Of a DNA stretch of 64,000 nt, positions 7,413 to 16,293 are shown piece after piece (position 1 is the stretch's first letter; each line of letters opens with the position of its first letter). Both the position numbers and the translations under genes were made by a program. Source of the stretch: Streptomyces sp. HNM0574 (GTDB lineage: Bacteria; Actinomycetota; Actinomycetes; Streptomycetales; Streptomycetaceae); contig NZ_JAASAH010000002.1 in the NCBI RefSeq assembly GCF_012726235.1, forward strand, positions 248,001-312,000, in the 5' to 3' direction. The notes beneath the pieces were generated by a model. The model made no database searches, was not told the DNA's origin, and saw only the letters and a program-made list of their open reading frames with translations.

Positions 7413-9365
7413 ATGACGCACGTGGAACGCCGGCAGTGGGACGTCGTGATCGTCGGTGCCGGGGGAGCCGGGCTGCGGGCCGCGATCGAGGCGCGCGAGG
7501 CGGGTATGCGCACCGCCGTCATCTGCAAGTCCCTGTTCGGCAAGGCCCACACGGTGATGGCCGAGGGCGGCATCGCCGCCAGCATGGGCAACGTCAACGA
7601 CGGCGACAACTGGAAGGTGCACTTCCGGGACACCATGCGCGGCGGCAAGTTCCTCAACCACTGGCGGATGGCCGAGCTGCACGCCAGGGAGGCGCCCGAG
7701 CGGGTGTGGGAACTGGAGACCTGGGGCGCGCTGTTCGACCGCACGGCCGACGGCCGGATCTCGCAGCGCAACTTCGGCGGCCACGAGTACCCGCGCCTCG
7801 CGCACGTCGGCGACCGTACCGGCCTGGAGCTGATCCGCACCCTCCAGCAGAAGACCGTCGCCCTCCAGCAGGAGGACCACAGGCTGAGCGGGGACCACGA
7901 GGCCCGGCTGAAGGTCTACCAGGAGTGCACCGTCACCCGGGTCCTCAAGGACGAGGCGGGCCGGGTCTCCGGGGTGTTCTGCTACGAGCGCGAGTCCGGC
8001 CGGTTCTTCGTGCTGGAGGCGCCCGCCGTGGTACTGGCGACGGGCGGCATCGGCAAGTCGTTCAAGGTGACGTCCAACTCCTGGGAGTACACCGGCGACG
8101 GGCACGCGCTCGCGCTGCTCGCGGGCGCCTCGCTGGTCAACATGGAGTTCGTGCAGTTCCACCCCACGGGCATGGTCTGGCCGCCGTCGGTCAAGGGCAT
8201 CCTGGTCACCGAATCGGTGCGCGGCGACGGCGGGGTGCTGCGCAACGCCGACGGCAGACGCTTCATGTTCGACTACATCCCCGAGGTCTTCCGCGAGAAG
8301 TACGCCGAGACGGAGGCCGAGGGCGACGGCTGGTACGACGACCCCGACCACCACCGCAGGCCGCCCGAACTGCTGCCCCGCGACGAGGTGGCCCGCGCCA
8401 TCAACGCCGAGGTCAAGGCGGGCCGCGGCTCCCCGCACGGCGGGGTGTACCTGGACGTCTCCAGCCGGATGCCGGCCGAGGTCATCGCCCGCCGGCTGCC
8501 GTCCATGCACCACCAGTTCAAGGAACTCGCCGACGTCGACATCACCGCCGAGCCGATGGAGGTCGGCCCGACCTGCCACTACGTGATGGGCGGCGTCGAC
8601 GTCGACCCGGACACCGCGGCCGCCGTCGGCGTGCCCGGGCTGTACGCGGCGGGCGAGGTCGCCGGCGGCATGCACGGCAGCAACCGGCTCGGCGGCAACT
8701 CCCTCTCCGACCTGCTGGTCTTCGGCCGCCGCGCGGGCCTGCACGCGGCCGAGTACGCCGCCGGGTACGCGGCGGACGGGCGCCCGGCGGTCGGCGAGGC
8801 GGAACTGGCCGCGGCGGCCGCCGAGGCGCTGCACCCGTTCAGCGCGGCGGAGGACGCGGCCGGGGGACCTGAGGCGGAGAACCCGTACACGCTGCACCAG
8901 GAGCTCCAGCGGACGATGAACGACCTGGTCGGCATCATCCGCCGCGAGGAGGAGATGGCCGGTGCGCTCACGGTGCTGGCCGGGCTGCGCGAGCGCGCGG
9001 AGCGGGCCGGGGTGGAGGGGCACCGCCAGTTCAACCCGGGCTGGCACCTGGCCCTCGACCTGCGGAACATGCTGCTGGTCAGCGAGTGCGTGGCCCGCGC
9101 CGCGCTGAACCGTACGGAGTCGCGCGGCGGCCACACCCGCGACGACCACCCGGAGATGGTCCGCGAGTGGCGCCGCGCCAACCTCGTCTGCACGCTGCGG
9201 AGTTCACCGGGGACGGCGGACGACGGGGACGCGGCGGCCGCCACGCCCGGCCGGATCGCGCTGCGGCGCCGCGAGATGCCGCCGATCCGCGCCGACCTGC
9301 TGGAGCTGTTCGAGAAGGACGAGCTGAGGAAGTACCTGACGGACGAGGAGCTGGGACTCGCATGA
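7413..9365 (+). CDS. sdhA: Succinate dehydrogenase/fumarate reductase flavoprotein subunit
   Basis: A 650-residue flavoprotein that oxidises succinate to fumarate with covalent FAD. The N-terminal dinucleotide fold VIVGAGGAGLRAAIEA, the FAD-linkage region KAHTVMAEGGIAAS and the active-site region FVQFHPTG are visible. The C-terminal FAD contact GSNRLGGNSLSDLLVFGRRA is intact. Length matches mycobacterial Sdh1-type subunits. ATG 7413 has GAGAGG upstream. The stop overlaps the sdhB start (ATGA at 9362-9365), indicating coupled synthesis. Confidence 0.95.
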   Translation: MTHVERRQWDVVIVGAGGAGLRAAIEAREAGMRTAVICKSLFGKAHTVMAEGGIAASMGNVNDGDNWKVHFRDTMRGGKFLNHWRMAELHAREAPERVWELETWGALFDRTADGRISQRNFGGHEYPRLAHVGDRTGLELIRTLQQKTVALQQEDHRLSGDHEARLKVYQECTVTRVLKDEAGRVSGVFCYERESGRFFVLEAPAVVLATGGIGKSFKVTSNSWEYTGDGHALALLAGASLVNMEFVQFHPTGMVWPPSVKGILVTESVRGDGGVLRNADGRRFMFDYIPEVFREKYAETEAEGDGWYDDPDHHRRPPELLPRDEVARAINAEVKAGRGSPHGGVYLDVSSRMPAEVIARRLPSMHHQFKELADVDITAEPMEVGPTCHYVMGGVDVDPDTAAAVGVPGLYAAGEVAGGMHGSNRLGGNSLSDLLVFGRRAGLHAAEYAAGYAADGRPAVGEAELAAAAAEALHPFSAAEDAAGGPEAENPYTLHQELQRTMNDLVGIIRREEEMAGALTVLAGLRERAERAGVEGHRQFNPGWHLALDLRNMLLVSECVARAALNRTESRGGHTRDDHPEMVREWRRANLVCTLRSSPGTADDGDAAAATPGRIALRRREMPPIRADLLELFEKDELRKYLTDEELGLA

Positions 9366-10174
9366 CGACGGCGGAGACGGGCACGCAGGCGGCGGACTCC
9401 GGCAGCTACGAGGGCCGGTTCCGGGTCTGGCGCGGCGACGTGGAGGGCGGCGGCCTGGAGGACTTCCGGGTCGAGGTCAACGAAGGCGAGGTCGTCCTCG
9501 ACATCGTGCACCGCATCCAGGCCACCCGGGCCCCCGACCTGGCCGTGCGGTGGAACTGCAAGGCGGGCAAGTGCGGTTCGTGCAGCGCCGAGGTCAACGG
9601 CAGGCCCCGGCTGCTGTGCATGACCCGGATGTCGGTCTTCGACCGCGCGGAGACGGTCACGGTCACCCCGCTGCGCGCCTTCCCCGTCGTACGGGACCTG
9701 GTCACCGACGTCGGCTTCAACTACACCAAGGCCCGCGAGGTACCCGCGTTCGTGCCGCCGGAGGGGCTCGGGCCCGGCGAGTACCGGATGCAACAGGAGG
9801 ACGTGGGGCGCTCGCAGGAGTTCCGCAAGTGCATCGAGTGCTTCCTGTGCCAGGACACCTGCCACGTGGTCCGCGACCACGAGGAGAACAAGGAGGCGTT
9901 CGCCGGGCCCCGCTTCCTGATGCGGATCGCCGAGCTGGACATGCACCCGCTGGACGCGGCCGAGGACAGGGGCCTGGACCGCAGGTCCACCGCGCAGGAC
10001 GAACACGGCCTCGGCTACTGCAACATCACCAAGTGCTGCACCGAGGTGTGCCCCGAGGGCATCCGGATCACCGACAACGCGCTGATCCCGCTCAAGGAGC
10101 GTGCCGCCGACCGGAAGTACGACCCGCTGGTGTGGCTGGGCAACAAGATCCGCCGCCGGGGCGCGTCCGACTGA
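9362..10174 (+). CDS. sdhB: Succinate dehydrogenase/fumarate reductase iron-sulfur subunit
   Basis: A 270-residue subunit with the full cluster ligand set. The [2Fe-2S] ligands are in CKAGKCGSCSAEVNG and LLC. The [4Fe-4S]/[3Fe-4S] ligands are in CIECFLCQDTC and CNITKCCTEVCPEG. It relays electrons from SdhA to the membrane anchor. It is longer than E. coli SdhB, as in Sdh1-type enzymes. It overlaps sdhA by ATGA and is the last gene of the operon, 18 bases from the convergent phosphatase gene. Confidence 0.95.
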   Translation: MTTAETGTQAADSGSYEGRFRVWRGDVEGGGLEDFRVEVNEGEVVLDIVHRIQATRAPDLAVRWNCKAGKCGSCSAEVNGRPRLLCMTRMSVFDRAETVTVTPLRAFPVVRDLVTDVGFNYTKAREVPAFVPPEGLGPGEYRMQQEDVGRSQEFRKCIECFLCQDTCHVVRDHEENKEAFAGPRFLMRIAELDMHPLDAAEDRGLDRRSTAQDEHGLGYCNITKCCTEVCPEGIRITDNALIPLKERAADRKYDPLVWLGNKIRRRGASD

Positions 10175-10192
10175 GCTGCCGGGGCCCGGCGT

Positions 10193-12043
10193 TCAGAAGA
10201 GGCTGAGCAGCGCGTCCGTCGGGTCGGAGGGTTTCGTGTCGCCGTCGGGCAGGGCCAGTTCGAACCAGACGGTCTTGCCCTTCGGCGTCCGCCTGCTCCC
10301 CCAGCCCATGCTGAGCAGCCCCACCAGTTGCAGCCCGCGCCCGCCCTCGTCGGTGTCGTGCGCGCGGCGGCGGCGCGGCTGCACCAGGCCGCCGTCCCAC
10401 ACCTCGCACACCAGGGTGCGGTCGAGCAGCAGCCGGACCCGGATGTCGCCCTCGCCGTGCCGCAGCGCGTTCGTCACCAGCTCGCTGACCAGCAGTTCGG
10501 TGGTGTCGGCCAGTCCGTCCAGGTCCCAGGCGCCCAGCTGTTCGCGGGCGTGCTCGCGGGCGCGGGCGACGGAGCGCGGCTCGGCGGGCAGCGTCCAGTC
10601 GCCGACGGACTCCGCGGGCAGGCCCTGGACGCGGGCCATGAGCAGGGCGATGTCGTCCTCGCCGTGGTGCACGTTGAGGGTGTTCAGCACCCGGTCGGCG
10701 ACGTCCTCCAGCGGTTCGGTGGAGTCGGTGAGCGCGGCACGGAAGGCGTCCAGGCCCTCGTCGAGCGGGTGTTCGCGGGACTCGACGAGCCCGTCGGTGT
10801 AGAGCGCGAGCATGGCTCCGTCCGGCAGCTCGACCTCGATCTCCTCGAAGGGTTCGCCGCCCACCCCGAGCGGCACCCCCTTGGGGACCTCCAACAGCAG
10901 GGCGGGTTCGCCGGGTTCGACGACGATGGGCGGCAGGTGTCCGGCGTTGGCGATGGTGCAGCGCCGGGTGACCGGGTCGTAGACGGCGAAGATGCAGGTC
11001 GCGAGGTACACCTCGGAGAGGTCGGTGCCGCCGCGCTGGGAGCGGGGCGGGCCGCTCAGCCCGCGCGCGATCTCGTCCAGCGCGCCGATGACCTCGGCCG
11101 GTTCCATGTCGGTGGTCTGCGCCAGCGTCCGTACGGCGGTGCGGAGTTCGCCCATGGCGACGGCCGCGCGCAGGCCGCGGCCCATCACGTCGCCGACGAC
11201 GACGGCCGTGCGGTGGCCCGGGAGTTCGATGACGTCGAACCAGTCTCCGCCGACCTCGGTCGCGGAGTTGCCCGGCAGGTAGCGGCAGGCGATGTCGAGC
11301 CCCGCGGCCTCCGGGTCGTCCGGCGGCAGCAGGCTGCGTTGCAGTATCAGGGCGCGCTCGTGTTCGCGGCGGTAGAGGCGCGCGTTGTCGATGCAGACGG
11401 CGGCGCGGGAGGCGAGCTCTGCCGCGAGCGCGGCGTCCCGCTCGCCGAACGGCTCGCTGCCCTTGGCCCGGGAGAACTGCGCGAGGCCCAGCACCCGCCC
11501 GCGCGCCGTCATCGGCACGGCCAGCGTGGACTGGACGACCGAGCCGAACGCGTCGGCGGCCCCGGCCCCTTGGCCCGGAATGTGCTGAACCCGGCCCGTA
11601 CGCAGGGCCGTCGCGCAGGAGGAGCCGAAGGCGTAGCAGTGCGTGGCGCCGACGCTGACGGGGCTGCGCCCGTCCAGCCCGCCCATGCCGTGCCCGGGCG
11701 GCGCGTGACCGGCCGGCCCGTGGTCGTCGGGTGCGTGCCCGTTCTGGCCCGGCAGCAGCGTCAACGGGGCGTCGGCGACAGCGCTCGCGTAGGCGACACG
11801 GCGGAGCTCGCCGCTGCTGTCCCCCGGCCCGGCGGGGCGCGGTTCGTCCCCGGCGAGGACGTCGCGGTAGAGGTCGACGGAGGCGAGGTCGCAGAACTGC
11901 GGTACGGCCACGTCGAGGAGTTCGCGCGCCGTCGTCTCCAGGTCGAGGGAGTTCCCGATGCGCGCTCCGGCGGCGTTGAGCAGGGCCAGGGCACGCCGCA
12001 CGTCGTCCGGCTTGCCCGCCGCCTCAACTGGGATGTCGCTCAA
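10193..12043 (-). CDS. GAF-SpoIIE(PP2C)-HATPase regulatory phosphatase
   Basis: A 616-residue protein. A GAF sensor comes first (about 15-225, with a His/Gly/Pro-rich insert near 100-125). A SpoIIE-type PP2C phosphatase follows (about 235-460; metal-binding VGGDWFDVIE and VVGDVMGRG, and DDIALLMAR at the end). A C-terminal HATPase_c anti-sigma kinase-like domain is at about 490-605 (LLVSELVTNALRHG, then DEGGRGLQLV). Such proteins dephosphorylate anti-anti-sigma factors and may also phosphorylate them, switching alternative sigma factors. No sigma or anti-sigma gene is adjacent. A second homologue lies directly upstream on the same strand. Confidence 0.9.
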   Translation of the reverse strand: MSDIPVEAAGKPDDVRRALALLNAAGARIGNSLDLETTARELLDVAVPQFCDLASVDLYRDVLAGDEPRPAGPGDSSGELRRVAYASAVADAPLTLLPGQNGHAPDDHGPAGHAPPGHGMGGLDGRSPVSVGATHCYAFGSSCATALRTGRVQHIPGQGAGAADAFGSVVQSTLAVPMTARGRVLGLAQFSRAKGSEPFGERDAALAAELASRAAVCIDNARLYRREHERALILQRSLLPPDDPEAAGLDIACRYLPGNSATEVGGDWFDVIELPGHRTAVVVGDVMGRGLRAAVAMGELRTAVRTLAQTTDMEPAEVIGALDEIARGLSGPPRSQRGGTDLSEVYLATCIFAVYDPVTRRCTIANAGHLPPIVVEPGEPALLLEVPKGVPLGVGGEPFEEIEVELPDGAMLALYTDGLVESREHPLDEGLDAFRAALTDSTEPLEDVADRVLNTLNVHHGEDDIALLMARVQGLPAESVGDWTLPAEPRSVARAREHAREQLGAWDLDGLADTTELLVSELVTNALRHGEGDIRVRLLLDRTLVCEVWDGGLVQPRRRRAHDTDEGGRGLQLVGLLSMGWGSRRTPKGKTVWFELALPDGDTKPSDPTDALLSLF

Positions 12044-12348
12044 TGCCGCCCCTTCCCGCGACCCGTGAGTGTCCCGGTCCGAGCAGTGTCGCAGGTCAAC
12101 GCCCCACGGGAGAATGCTCTTTCCGATCGCTGCACGATTTTCTGCCGGTTACGACAAAACTCCGTCGCCGCACACATCACTGTGCGGGCTCCCCCGTCTG
12201 TCCACCGGGGGTCACCCCTGACTCCTAACCAGCCAGGACGCGCGTGAACCTCGCTCGGACGACGATCACGCCCACGTCACCGGCACGATCTCGTGAACCG
12301 CGGAGGACGCCGGGTGACGCGGGCCGCGCGGGACGGCCCCGAGGGGGT
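12044..12348. other. Intergenic region between two SpoIIE-type phosphatase genes
   Basis: This 305-base gap lies between two minus-strand phosphatase genes and should hold the promoter of the downstream one. I see no convincing gene, no strong hairpin and no clear -10/-35 pair. The part near 12110-12180 is relatively AT-rich for this genome. Confidence 0.5.
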
Positions 12349-14835
12349 TCAGGGCAGGGCGAGTTCGAACCAGACGGTCTTTCCCATCGGCCCGTGCCGG
12401 GTCCCCCAGCGCCTGGCCTCGCGGGCGACGAGCTGGATGCCGCGGCCGCCCTCGTCGTCGGTGGTGACGGAGCGTTCACGGGGCGGGTCGGGCAGCGGGT
12501 CGGAGACCTCCACGAGCAGCGAACTCCCGCGCACCATGCGCACGCCGATCGGACCGTGCGCGTACCGCTGCGAGTTGGTCACCAGCTCGCTGACCAGCAG
12601 CACCGCCGTGTCCTCCAGCGCGGACAGCCCCCACTCGTGCAGCGCCGCCCGCACCACCCGGCGCGCGTGCCGCACCGCGTACCGCTCGGCCGCGAAGGTC
12701 CACGAGGCCGCACTGCCCTCCGGCAGCCCGCCGAGCCGGGCCATCAGCAGCGCGACGTCGTCGGCCGCCTCGGCCCCGTTGCGGCTGGTCAGGTCGGCGA
12801 GCAGCTCGTCGCAGAGCCCCTCCAGGCGGGGCGCGGGGCCGTCGTGCCGGGCCGGGGCCCGGGTCAGCAGCGTGCGCAGACGCTCCAGGCCCTCGGTGAT
12901 GTCCTCGCCCCGCGACTCGACGAGCCCGTCGGTGTAGAGGACGAGCACCGAGCCGTCCTCGACGTCGATTTCGGTGGTCTCGAACGGGACGCCGCCGACC
13001 CCGAGCGGAGCGCCGGTGGGCAGGTCGAGCGCCCGCGCCCGCCAGCCGGCGTCCGGCGCGTCCCCGCTCCGGGTGAGCAGCAGCGGCGGCACGTGCCCGG
13101 CCGTGCTCAGCGCGCAGCGGCGGGTCGAGGGGTCGTAGACGGCGTAGAGGCAGGTGGCGACGAGGGTGCCGTCGGGCCCGCCCTCGGCGAGGCCGTCGGC
13201 GAGGTCGTTGATCCGGCGGAGCAGCTCGTCGGGCGGCAGGTCGAGCGCGGCGAGGGTGCGCACGGCGGTGCGCATCTGCCCCATGGTGACGGCGGAGCGC
13301 AGCCCGTGCCCCGTCACGTCGCCGACGACGAGCGCGACCCGGCCGCCCGCGAGCGGGATGACGTCGAACCAGTCGCCGCCGACCTCGATGCCGCTGCTCG
13401 CGGGCAGATAGCGGTAGGCGACCTCGATGCCGGGCGCCTCGGGCACGCGCTGCGGCAGCAGGCTGCGCTGGAGCATGAGGGCGCCCTCGCGCTCGCGCGC
13501 GTAGAGCCGGGCGTTGTCGAGGGAGATGCCGGCCCGGTCGCTGAGCTCCATGGCGAGGCCGACGTCCTCGGCGCCGAAGGCGTCGCGTCCCTTGGCCCGG
13601 CTGATGATCAGGACGCCGAGGACGATGCCCCGCGCCCGCAGCGGCACCGCGAGCAGCGAGTGGATGCCCAGCTCGCGCGCGATGTCCAGCTTGGGGTCGT
13701 CCGGGTCGGCGGCCTCGGTGATCTCCTCCCAGGTCGTGGTCAGCAGCGGGGCGCCGGTGTGCAGGACCCGGCCGAACAGCGTGCCGGGCAGGTACGCGGC
13801 CTCCTGCGTGACGTGGAAGAGCTCGTCGACGACCGGCCCGGCGTCCCGTGCCGCGTAGCCGGCCTGCATCAGCGGTGTGCCGGGCACGGGTTCCGCGTCG
13901 GCGCCGGGCAGTTCGCCGCCCTCGGCGAGCGGCGCGGCGAGCATCACCCCGGCGTAGTCGGCGAAGCGCGGGACGAGCGCGGCGGCGAGCGCCTGCGAGA
14001 CGGCGTGCACGTCGAGCAGGTCGGCGAGCGCGACGCCGACGTCGTCGAGCAGCGCCAGCCGCTCGCGCGCGGACTCGGCCTTGCGGAGCGCGTCGCGCCG
14101 CTCGGTCATGTCCATCACGGTGCAGCTGACGCCGAGCACCGTCCCGTCGTGGTCGGCGAGCCTGCTGTAGGAGACGGAGCGGGCGCCGACCCCGTCGGGC
14201 GCGCGGACCAGCCGGTCGACGACGGGCCTGCCGGTCTTGAGCACGGACGCCTGGACGGCGGCGACCTCGGCGGCCATGGCCGGCGGCAGCACCTCGTGGA
14301 CGCTCTTGCCGGGGTAGCTGTCGGCCGGGCCGCCGTGCAGCCGTGCGAGGGCCTCGTTGACGCGGACGTACCGCTTGTCGGTGTCGAAGAAGGCGATGCC
14401 GAGCGGCGAGGAGACGAAGAGGGCGTCGAGCGCGGCGAGGTCGTGCTCGACGGCGCGGATGCGGCTGGTCTCGACGATGTCGGCGAGGACGAAGGGGTGC
14501 GACTCGGTGTCGGTGAGCACCGAGGCCCGCCCCTCGACCTCGACGACGTGCCCCTGCCGGTGGTGGACGTGCAGGATGCCGCGCCAGCGCAGGGCGTGCC
14601 GCAGCTCGTGCCGGATGGCGACGTCCTCGCCGGGTGCGAGGAACTCGGTGATCGGGCGCCCCATGGTCTGCCCGGCCTCCCAGCCGAGGATCTCCTCGGT
14701 GGTGGGGCTCCACAGGAGGATGCGGCCGTCGTCGTCGAGCATGACGGTGCCCACGCGGAGGATGTCGAGCAGCGAGGCCGTGCGGGGTTCGACGGGCACA
14801 CCGCCGTCGGCTCCGTCGCCCAGGTCTTCGTTCAC
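12349..14835 (-). CDS. PAS-PAS-GAF-SpoIIE(PP2C)-HATPase phosphatase
   Basis: An 828-residue multi-sensor protein. Two PAS domains (about 30-135 and 140-255, ending in VMDMTERRDALRKAE) and a GAF domain (about 265-425) come first. The SpoIIE PP2C domain (about 435-660; VGGDWFDVIPL, VVGDVTGHGLRSA) and a HATPase_c domain (about 700-825; LLVSELVTNSQRYAHG, DEGGRGIQLV) follow. The start is the GTG at 14835 with an AGGGA ribosome site; upstream in-frame codons lack one. It is 305 bases from a shorter relative with the same catalytic modules, suggesting an old duplication followed by sensor change. Confidence 0.9.
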   Translation of the reverse strand: MNEDLGDGADGGVPVEPRTASLLDILRVGTVMLDDDGRILLWSPTTEEILGWEAGQTMGRPITEFLAPGEDVAIRHELRHALRWRGILHVHHRQGHVVEVEGRASVLTDTESHPFVLADIVETSRIRAVEHDLAALDALFVSSPLGIAFFDTDKRYVRVNEALARLHGGPADSYPGKSVHEVLPPAMAAEVAAVQASVLKTGRPVVDRLVRAPDGVGARSVSYSRLADHDGTVLGVSCTVMDMTERRDALRKAESARERLALLDDVGVALADLLDVHAVSQALAAALVPRFADYAGVMLAAPLAEGGELPGADAEPVPGTPLMQAGYAARDAGPVVDELFHVTQEAAYLPGTLFGRVLHTGAPLLTTTWEEITEAADPDDPKLDIARELGIHSLLAVPLRARGIVLGVLIISRAKGRDAFGAEDVGLAMELSDRAGISLDNARLYAREREGALMLQRSLLPQRVPEAPGIEVAYRYLPASSGIEVGGDWFDVIPLAGGRVALVVGDVTGHGLRSAVTMGQMRTAVRTLAALDLPPDELLRRINDLADGLAEGGPDGTLVATCLYAVYDPSTRRCALSTAGHVPPLLLTRSGDAPDAGWRARALDLPTGAPLGVGGVPFETTEIDVEDGSVLVLYTDGLVESRGEDITEGLERLRTLLTRAPARHDGPAPRLEGLCDELLADLTSRNGAEAADDVALLMARLGGLPEGSAASWTFAAERYAVRHARRVVRAALHEWGLSALEDTAVLLVSELVTNSQRYAHGPIGVRMVRGSSLLVEVSDPLPDPPRERSVTTDDEGGRGIQLVAREARRWGTRHGPMGKTVWFELALP

Positions 14836-14921
14836 ACCGCCACGTCCCTGCTCGGGTACGCTCGCCCGGGATTTTCCGGGCAAACCGGACTATCTGTCCG
14901 TATACCCGATTGTGTCGGCGG

Positions 14922-15131
14922 TCAGCCCTGGGCACCGCTCCCGGAGTCCATGCGCTCGACCAGATAGTCGCCCGTGGACCCGTCCGCCGTGCCCTTGAGC
15001 CGCTCGGCGATCTCCTGCGCCTCGGACCGGGTGGCGTAACTGCCCACGCGATAGCGGCCGCCGCCCACGTCCCGGCGTATGACATGCCAGGGAAGAACGA
15101 CGTTGCTGTCACCACCGCCCACGCTTCGCAT
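14922..15131 (-). CDS. SPOR-like small protein
   Basis: A 69-residue protein whose centre, RYRVGSYATRSEAQEIAERL (about residues 26-45), matches the SPOR/sporulation-related repeat logic: a beta strand, then a helix starting SEAQ. SPOR domains bind denuded peptidoglycan, but this protein has no signal peptide or membrane segment, so it probably acts in the cytoplasm. It starts at ATG 15131. Close relatives are, from memory, common in Streptomyces as small SPOR-domain proteins. Role unknown. Confidence 0.7.
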   Translation of the reverse strand: MRSVGGGDSNVVLPWHVIRRDVGGGRYRVGSYATRSEAQEIAERLKGTADGSTGDYLVERMDSGSGAQG

Positions 15132-15247
15132 ATGCCGAAGCCTACGCCCGGCCTTCACCCTCAGCGTTCGGTTTTTCACACTCGGGCAGCATTTTCGGCC
15201 ACGGCCGGAACGAGCGGCCCCGAAGACCCCACCGGAAGACCGCCCGG

Positions 15248-16000
15248 CTACTTCACCGGAAGGTGGTACGCGACCCGGTACCGGTCCGCCGGAATCACCA
15301 CGTCCGCCGTCTCGACGGGCCGGCCGCCCGCGAAGAACGTGCGCGCCACCACCATCACCACGTGCCCCGGCACCCCGCCCAGCGCGGACATCTCCTCCGC
15401 CAGCCCGGGCCGGGCGCCGACCTCCTCGGTGACGTTGTCGACGACGAGGTCGATCGCGGCCATCCGCTCCACGACGCCCTTGCCGCCGAGCGGACCCTCC
15501 TCCGGCAGCATCACCGGCGTCCGCCCCGTCAGGGACAGCGGCTCCCAGGAGGTGGAGCACATCACCGGCTCACCCTCGGAGCGGAAGAGGTAGCGCGTGC
15601 GCATGACCCGCTCGCCCGGAGCGATCCGCAGCCGCTCGGCCGTGGCCGGGCAGGCGTCCTCCTGCGCGCTCTCCGACTCCCAGGTGCCCTTCACGCCCTC
15701 GTCGGACTGCTCCTGACGGAAGGGCGTCGCGTCACCGAGCCCGCGGTATCCCGTACGGGCCACCCGGCGCGGCAGCGGATGCTCGCGCACGTACGTGCCC
15801 GAGCCGGAGCGGCCCTCGACCAGGCCCTCCGCCATGAGCACCTTCCGCGCCTCCAGCGCGACGGTGTCGGAGACCCCGTACTCCTCGCGGATGCGGGCCT
15901 GCGACGGGAGGCGGGTGTGCGGCGGCATGTGACCGTCCACGATCTTCTGCCGCAGATCTCCGGCCACTCGCAGATACGCAGGCTGCTCACCGAACGGCAC
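15248..16000 (-). CDS. GntR-family transcriptional regulator (HutC/UTRA type)
   Basis: A 250-residue regulator. The GntR winged helix is at about residues 5-75 (AYLRVAGDLRQKIVDGHMPP, then LPSQARIREEYGVSD and GLVEGRSGSGTYV). A UTRA ligand-binding domain occupies about 95-245. The GTG at 16000 (VPFGEQPAY) is chosen because a GGAGGGG lies at the right distance; GTG 16006 touches the ribosome site. From memory, proteins starting MPFGEQPAYLRVAGDL are widespread in Streptomyces. The ligand is unknown. It stands alone, so autoregulation or a distant target is likely. Confidence 0.88.
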   Translation of the reverse strand: MPFGEQPAYLRVAGDLRQKIVDGHMPPHTRLPSQARIREEYGVSDTVALEARKVLMAEGLVEGRSGSGTYVREHPLPRRVARTGYRGLGDATPFRQEQSDEGVKGTWESESAQEDACPATAERLRIAPGERVMRTRYLFRSEGEPVMCSTSWEPLSLTGRTPVMLPEEGPLGGKGVVERMAAIDLVVDNVTEEVGARPGLAEEMSALGGVPGHVVMVVARTFFAGGRPVETADVVIPADRYRVAYHLPVK

Positions 16001-16293
16001 GAGCACCCCTCCCCGTTCCAGCCCGATCCAACAAGGTTGACAGCGAGCAACAGCTTGGCAACTCAGTGTTGTTGGCCGCAACATCCGGCCAAGGTTTCAC
16101 CTGATGTGATGAGTTGCTGCTCACGCCCCGCACAAACGTCACGCCCCACGCACGCCCCCGCGCCCCCTCCGCACACCCCCGGCGGGGACGCGAGAGGCAG
16201 GTGAGCGAGGGGTGGCGCGTACCGGGGACGCCGGGACCGCCGCCGCGCCGCCGAACTGACGTCCGGCCGAACTCCCGTGCCTCCGGGGCCCGT
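16001..16293. other. Intergenic region upstream of the GntR gene
   Basis: About 290 bases between the GntR gene and the end of the MFS gene, both minus strand. The part at 16030-16085 is AT-richer and has repeated CAACA/TGTTG words (for example AACAAGG at 16030 and GTGTTGTTGG near 16067). It is the probable GntR promoter and operator region. No gene is supported. Confidence 0.45.

Noticed and set aside
12244..14967. 907-codon plus-strand open frame
   Set aside because: It is antisense to the PAS-GAF-SpoIIE gene, whose domains are clear. The frame is a low-complexity shadow.
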